DNA of 64,000 bases from Nemertoderma westbladi (Eukaryota > Xenacoelomorpha > Nemertodermatida > Nemertodermatidae): NCBI GenBank assembly GCA_032718475.1, contig JAUCBJ010008603.1, positions 1 to 64,000 of the forward strand, in the 5' to 3' direction. Positions within the stretch are counted from its first letter, which is position 1; every line of letters starts with the position of its first letter. The position numbers and the translations under genes are program-made. The notes beneath the pieces were generated by a model. It did not search any database and was not told the origin of the DNA. It saw only the letters and a list, made by a program, of their open reading frames with translations. This document shows, one piece after another, positions 59,618-64,000 of the stretch.

Positions 59618-62152
59618 ATGGCAAGTAAGCTGATCAGGAAGAGAAAGGCGGAGTCAGGAGGAAAAGAAATATTGGTGGATTTCACCGAAAGACACCCAGA
59701 GGAGAAGACGAGAGGATACTACGAGAGGTTGGAAAGGGGTCACGCGGCACGAGCGCTGCAGGATCACTTCCGGGAGGCGCACGAACAGCGGTTGGTCGGG
59801 ACCTACGGGACGCCGTCGCTGGACAACGCGATCTTCCAACACTTCCACTACGTGGTGAAAGGAGACGAGGCGAAGTTCGGGATTCCGAAGTATCCGAGGG
59901 AATCGCCGAGGAAGGACTGGAAAAGATTCATAGAGTCCGTCAACAGAGGAGGATATATGATCCTAGATGACGAGGGAACCGTGGAAGACGAAGCGGGTTC
60001 GAGACGAGGAACGGCAGGGTCGGCCAGGACCATACTCCTACATTTGGCCGCGCCAAATGGGGACATCTTCTTATTCGATTTAGGGACGTATGGGAAGAAG
60101 GACGGGCCGAAATTAGACCGATTGCCGAAAGCGGTACAAGTCTTAGTAAGAGAGAAGTCGACGACGAAAGTGGGATCGGCGATTCGCGAGGACGCGGAGA
60201 GGATCATCGGTCCGGACGCCACCAACCTCCTGGATATGCAGAAAGTCTTTATGGCTATGACGGCACCGGATGGATTGGGGGTGGTCGAAAACACAGGCCA
60301 ATGCGGGGCGGTGGCGATGGGCCAATTATTGGGGCTCGTATGCCACAAACCGATGGACTGGGGAAAGTTTAGGGAAGAATACGGAGCAGAACTGGCGAAC
60401 TCGCTGAAGTGGGGAGCGAGACCGGGAAAGCAGGAGGTATATCAGTTTCGCAGAGGAGCGATAAAGGTATATCAGAAGCGATATATCCTGCAGGAGGACT
60501 GGATGATGATAAGTTTGCTTAACTTATTCATGACCGTAGTCATCGAGAGGGAACCAGGAGCATTTCTGTTATCGGGATCACCCCTAAGCTACAGGAGAGC
60601 CTTTAAAGTGGCCTTTGACGGTCTGGTAGACCACCCGGGGCTGAAGGGCGAGTCGGTGTACTACAACAGCCGACATCTGGTAGACGGGGAGACAGATACA
60701 CCGTATCAGAGATGGGAGCAGCTAGAGGCGGACAGACGAGAAGCAAAGCGACTGGAAGAAGTCGCTAGACGGGAGAGGATAGAAGCAGAGGAGAGGGAAG
60801 AGGAGGCCAGGGCACAGAGTTACGGCTTCGAGGAACAGGCGGGCCTAGACGAACTTCATTGGACTTCGTCAGGGAGTTCGGGGGAGTCTCTAGGGCGAGA
60901 ATTGGGATGGACGGTGGGATCGCCGAAACAGTCGACGTCGGGGTTGCAAACGATGCCCATACCAGTGGGCGCCGAGGGCGACCAACCGCCAAGGAAGTTA
61001 AGGGAGCTAGAGGGATGGAGAGCTACGGGCGAGAGTCAAGGCGGGAAGGGACATAGTGGATCCATCGGGATACCGGGATTGGAGACACTACCAGAAGAGG
61101 AGGACGGCGACGACGAGTTCGGAGAGATCCCGGCCATCGAGAGGATAGGCCACTCGGACACGGACTGGGTTGGCGGAAGGGTGGTGACAGCCAGTGGGGC
61201 GAGGGCCTTCTGGAACAGATCCGGCAAGCGGACCTGGGTGCACGAGGAGCCGGCGATGGATTTCGCGGGGAGCACCATCAGGTTGGGCGAGCAACCGGGG
61301 ACGGCACCACGGATAGTATTCGGGGAGACGATGCCCGAAAGGGGCGGAGAGATAGACGTAAACAGGGAGAGCAACGTAGAGAAGTTCACCTACCAGCGAC
61401 TCCATAGACCGCGGAGATCGCTTGGGACGAAAGACGAGGTGGGACGGGAGACATTGGTACTCGGCTGCGACTACTGTGGGAGACAGACCCATCGGGAAAG
61501 CAGCTGCCTATACCGGTTCCAACGGGGAACCTTTTGTCTCTATTGTAGAGAACCAAGTCACAGGATGGGGGCGTGTCCACGGTTGCATAACCGATGTCCA
61601 AAGTGCCACTTTCGGGGACACTACGGACGCGAGTGCGACTGGATGAGCGACGAGGAGAAGTTCACGAGGTTCGAGGAGTGGGCCGACGTCGGGGCCATGA
61701 CGCGCCAGCGCATGAAGGCCCAAGAGTTCAAGTGGGGTTTCTTCCTCATAAACCAGGAGACCCACATGGAAATCATAAAGCGAAGGTTACCGTTTACCTA
61801 TCAAGAGGTAGCTACGGCGGCATCGTTCGCCGGAGTTATGAACACGCAACGGTACCTGGACAGGTGGACACCAGAGAACCGGAGGGAGTTTAGGGATTTC
61901 TTGGCGGAACACGTACCAAAGGCAATGAAAATGATCCTATGGGACGCCACACGAGGGAGACAACCAGGCCATTCTGAGGGGCCACCGGCGAAGCGGTATC
62001 GGGCTTTAATAACACCAGCGCCCAAGGAGCCGACGACCGGGATCAGCAAGGAAGTGGCAGCGAAGGTCCGGAAGCAGAAAGCGGATGATGCCAGAGGAGC
62101 GGTGATAACCAAGAAACGGGCCAGGGAAGAGGACGTGAGGAGGAACAGATAA
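59618..62152 (+). CDS. Third ORF of the retrotransposon: DEDD-type 3'-5' exonuclease-like domain plus three CCHC zinc knuckles
   Basis: 844 residues from ATG 59618; the frame is also open a few codons earlier from a GTG. Residues about 105-310 follow the order of RNase D/WRN-type exonucleases: MILDDEG with D117 and E119 (Exo I, DxE), then a hydrophobic strand pair ending DIFLFDL, TKVGSAIRED with D192 (Exo II), an LLDM segment, GQLLGL, and QKRYILQEDW with Y289, E293 and D294 (Exo III; the Y-D spacing is one longer than the usual YxxxD). An acidic, low-complexity linker follows. Three zinc knuckles of exact CX2CX4HX4C form are at 617-630, 640-653 and 660-673, then about 170 residues of helical, basic C terminus with KKRAREE. 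No signal peptide or membrane segment, so not an envelope. Domain assignment is from pattern reading only. Position after pol, inside the LTRs, makes it part of the element. Function unknown. Confidence 0.75.
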   Translation: MASKLIRKRKAESGGKEILVDFTERHPEEKTRGYYERLERGHAARALQDHFREAHEQRLVGTYGTPSLDNAIFQHFHYVVKGDEAKFGIPKYPRESPRKDWKRFIESVNRGGYMILDDEGTVEDEAGSRRGTAGSARTILLHLAAPNGDIFLFDLGTYGKKDGPKLDRLPKAVQVLVREKSTTKVGSAIREDAERIIGPDATNLLDMQKVFMAMTAPDGLGVVENTGQCGAVAMGQLLGLVCHKPMDWGKFREEYGAELANSLKWGARPGKQEVYQFRRGAIKVYQKRYILQEDWMMISLLNLFMTVVIEREPGAFLLSGSPLSYRRAFKVAFDGLVDHPGLKGESVYYNSRHLVDGETDTPYQRWEQLEADRREAKRLEEVARRERIEAEEREEEARAQSYGFEEQAGLDELHWTSSGSSGESLGRELGWTVGSPKQSTSGLQTMPIPVGAEGDQPPRKLRELEGWRATGESQGGKGHSGSIGIPGLETLPEEEDGDDEFGEIPAIERIGHSDTDWVGGRVVTASGARAFWNRSGKRTWVHEEPAMDFAGSTIRLGEQPGTAPRIVFGETMPERGGEIDVNRESNVEKFTYQRLHRPRRSLGTKDEVGRETLVLGCDYCGRQTHRESSCLYRFQRGTFCLYCREPSHRMGACPRLHNRCPKCHFRGHYGRECDWMSDEEKFTRFEEWADVGAMTRQRMKAQEFKWGFFLINQETHMEIIKRRLPFTYQEVATAASFAGVMNTQRYLDRWTPENRREFRDFLAEHVPKAMKMILWDATRGRQPGHSEGPPAKRYRALITPAPKEPTTGISKEVAAKVRKQKADDARGAVITKKRAREEDVRRNR

Positions 62153-62826
62153 GTTCCCGGAGACGAGGGAATGAGACTGAGACTGGGAAGTGGTGCGCCT
62201 GGAAGGCGCCGCATGTAACGTACGAACTATTAAGTATAAATTTAATTAATGCAAATAACTATATAAGTGCAATTTGTATGTACGTACGTAGTGATTAGCA
62301 GTAAAATACATACGTTTGGAGTAAGTACTATAGTCATACAACCTTTCTCAATTAGCTACTGGGACTGGGGGACAACTGACTATGGCACTATGGACGAGAC
62401 AACTGACAATTTCACGCTTCTTGAGTGCGACGGCACGAGAGGGGGGGGGGGAGGGGGTTCGTCAGGAGAGATAAAACAGTCAAAGTGGAGTTGAGAATCG
62501 GAATAAGAGTGCGAAGTGCGGAGAGAGTGCGAACGCAATTCTAGTGTGGGGGGGGAGAATAAGAGGCTGAGTGAGGGACGAGGAGGTCCGGGGGTATGAG
62601 AGAGTTAGGGTGAGAGTGAAGGTGAGATAGGGCGAAAATGTTGGGGAAACAAAAATCGCGTGAAGAGGTGAGCGCGATCGGCCCGACATGAGACGCCAGG
62701 CACACAGGGTAGCGTTATCATACCCAGAGGGAGCGGCCTGGAAAGCCGACTCCGAGAGAAAAGATTTCCACCCCACACCCGATGCTAGATCGGGATCCAG
62801 CGGGATTGTAACGCACTTTTTGGTTG
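62153..62826 (+). other. 3' non-coding region of the retrotransposon
   Basis: AT-rich then purine-rich DNA with short G runs (for example around 62441-62457). No coding frame. Confidence 0.5.
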
Positions 62827-62855
62827 ATGCTATCTTCTTACCGGGAAGATAGCAT
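62827..62855 (+). other. Perfect hairpin next to the polypurine tract
   Basis: Arms ATGCTATCTTC and GAAGATAGCAT (11 bp, perfect) around a 7-nt loop, ending one base before the G-rich polypurine tract. Confidence 0.9.
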
Positions 62856-62864
62856 GGGGGGGAG
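62856..62864 (+). promoter_or_regulatory. Polypurine tract (plus-strand priming site)
   Basis: GGGGGGGAG directly abuts the 3' LTR start TGTTAG, the expected place for the plus-strand primer in LTR retrotransposons. Confidence 0.85.
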
Positions 62865-63402
62865 TGTTAGCTTATTCAATCCCGCCAACACCCCATAAAG
62901 TTATAAGCCGATAAGCAATATTGGGAGCCACGAGATTGGGCAATTAACCAACTCGTGCCATCCCAATAAGAGTGGGAAGGAAGCACATAATAGAGGGTCA
63001 GGGGCCAAACCCCTAACCCAAGGAGAGCAGGTGGAGTGAACGGGAATACTCCACGGGGCGCCAACAAGGATATTAACCAATCAGAGGGGGGAATGGCATC
63101 GATTGAGTAGCAGTAAGGCCACCGTGCAATATAACCAATAACCTATTAATCAGTGATTCAGTTATCTCAGTGCAGCAGTGCTAGCGTAGGGTACAGTCAA
63201 TTAGTTTAGTTAGGGGATCACGGGACTTTAGTTACCGTATCCCGCCTACCGTATAATTCACAATATATCTATATCCTATAACCTATTATTATACACCGAA
63301 CTTCAGAACTCAGTTATCTTTATTTCACTCTTATACACGGCGGGGACGCGTGGACTAAATCCCACATCGGATAAATCGGGATCCCTCCTGGATCCCGTCA
63401 CA
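62865..63402 (+). repeat. 3' LTR
   Basis: 538 bp, matching the 5' LTR apart from about nine substitutions and one G in a homopolymer. Confidence 0.95.
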
Positions 63403-64000
63403 GGAGTGGACCAAAAAACGGGTTAGCTAGCAGTTGAAGCAGGACTTACCTATTAGTGAGTGGACCAACAAACGGGTTAGCTAGTAGTTGAATCAGGACT
63501 TACCTATTAGTGAGTGGGAGTGGACCAAAAACGGGTTAGCTAGCAGTTGAAGCAGGACTTACCTATTAGTGAGTGGACCAACAAACGGGTTAGCTAGCAG
63601 TTGAACCAGGACTTACCTATTAGTGAGTAGGAGTGGACCAACAAACTGGTTAGCTAGTAGTTGAACCAGGACTTACCTGTTAGTGAGTGGACCAACAATC
63701 GGTTTAGCTAGCAGTTGAACCAGGACTTACCTATTAGTGAGTGGCCCAACAAACGGGTTAGCTAACAGTTGAACCAGGACTTACCTGTTAGTGAGTGGAC
63801 CAACAAACGGGTTAGCTAGCAGTTGAATCTGGACTTACCTATTAGTTAGTGGGAGTGGACCAACAAACGGGTTAGCTAGTAGTTGAACCAGGACTTACCT
63901 GTTAGTGAGTGAATCAGGAAACGGGTTAGCTAGCAGTTGAACCAGGACTTACCTATTAGTGAGTGGACCAACAACCGGGTTACCTAGCAGTTGAACCAGG
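63403..64000 (-). repeat. 54/60-bp tandem array running off the right edge, each unit with a minus-strand splice donor
   Basis: Unit GAGTGGACCAACAAACGGGT plus 34 bases, sometimes with an extra GAGTGG; about 10-11 copies visible. On the minus strand each unit holds CTAATAG/GTAAGTCC, a strong donor consensus. Confidence 0.92.

Larger units (their letters stand above)
48929..63402 (+). mobile_element. BEL/Pao LTR retrotransposon, 14.5 kb, with an extra 3' ORF
   Basis: Two direct LTRs of about 539 and 538 bp start TGTTAGC and end GTCACA. Between them are a gag-pol region of BEL/Pao order (capsid-like region, zinc knuckle, aspartic protease, reverse transcriptase, RNase H, integrase), a tandem-repeat spacer, a third ORF and a polypurine tract. 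By eye the LTRs differ at about nine positions plus one G indel, so insertion is fairly recent. The element is GC-richer and more purine-rich on its coding strand than its surroundings. No matching target-site duplication is seen (AATAT left, GGAGT right), and I could not identify a convincing primer-binding site. Confidence 0.95.

Noticed and set aside
59618-62152. ORF3 as an envelope protein
   Set aside because: It has no signal peptide, no membrane segment and no glycoprotein-like Cys/Asn pattern; it has zinc knuckles instead.

Overview
The window is animal nuclear DNA. Genes are split by GT-AG introns, the host sequence is AT-rich, and it carries LINE, SINE and BEL/Pao-type elements. The three host genes are animal-type: an M1 aminopeptidase N, an oxysterol-binding protein and a single-domain angiotensin-converting enzyme. 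An invertebrate is most likely (single-domain secreted ACE, BEL/Pao element), but the sequence does not let me name the phylum.

Layout. 537-3848 (+): two-exon M1 aminopeptidase whose zinc motif has lost its first His. 4441-6151: 57-bp tandem array. 7149-21686 (+): ten exons of an OSBP-family gene (FFAT motif plus sterol-binding domain; no PH-domain exon found in the window). Its introns hold LINE and SINE debris and three large tandem arrays. 21687-25043: convergent intergenic region with LINE debris and a 2.1-kb element with terminal inverted repeats. 25044-42741 (-): complete six-exon ACE gene of 614 codons, with one 11-kb intron that is almost wholly a 23-bp array and a 1.4-kb intron that is almost wholly a 36-bp array. 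42742-48928: AT-rich intergenic DNA with poly-G/poly-C tracts and a 31-bp array. 48929-63402 (+): a full-length BEL/Pao LTR retrotransposon. 63403-64000: another array running off the edge.

Two things stand out. First, at four exons (OSBP exons 2 and 9, ACE exons 3 and 4) the exon's own 3' end and its GT splice donor are the repeat unit of the tandem array that follows, so the intron contains from about 38 to about 480 copies of the donor in sense orientation. Two more arrays (4441-6151 and 63403-64000) also carry a strong donor consensus in every unit and may mark unseen exons. Second, downstream of pol the retrotransposon has an 844-codon third ORF. I read it as a DEDD-type (RNase D/WRN-like) 3'-5' exonuclease domain followed by three CCHC zinc knuckles, which is not an envelope and is not a BEL/Pao component I recognise.

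The retrotransposon's gag-pol frame is interrupted three times, each time at a run of 9-11 G. These may be real mutations, recoding sites or homopolymer errors in the assembly. No promoters could be supported from sequence alone. Long reading frames inside the arrays are by-products of repetition, not genes.
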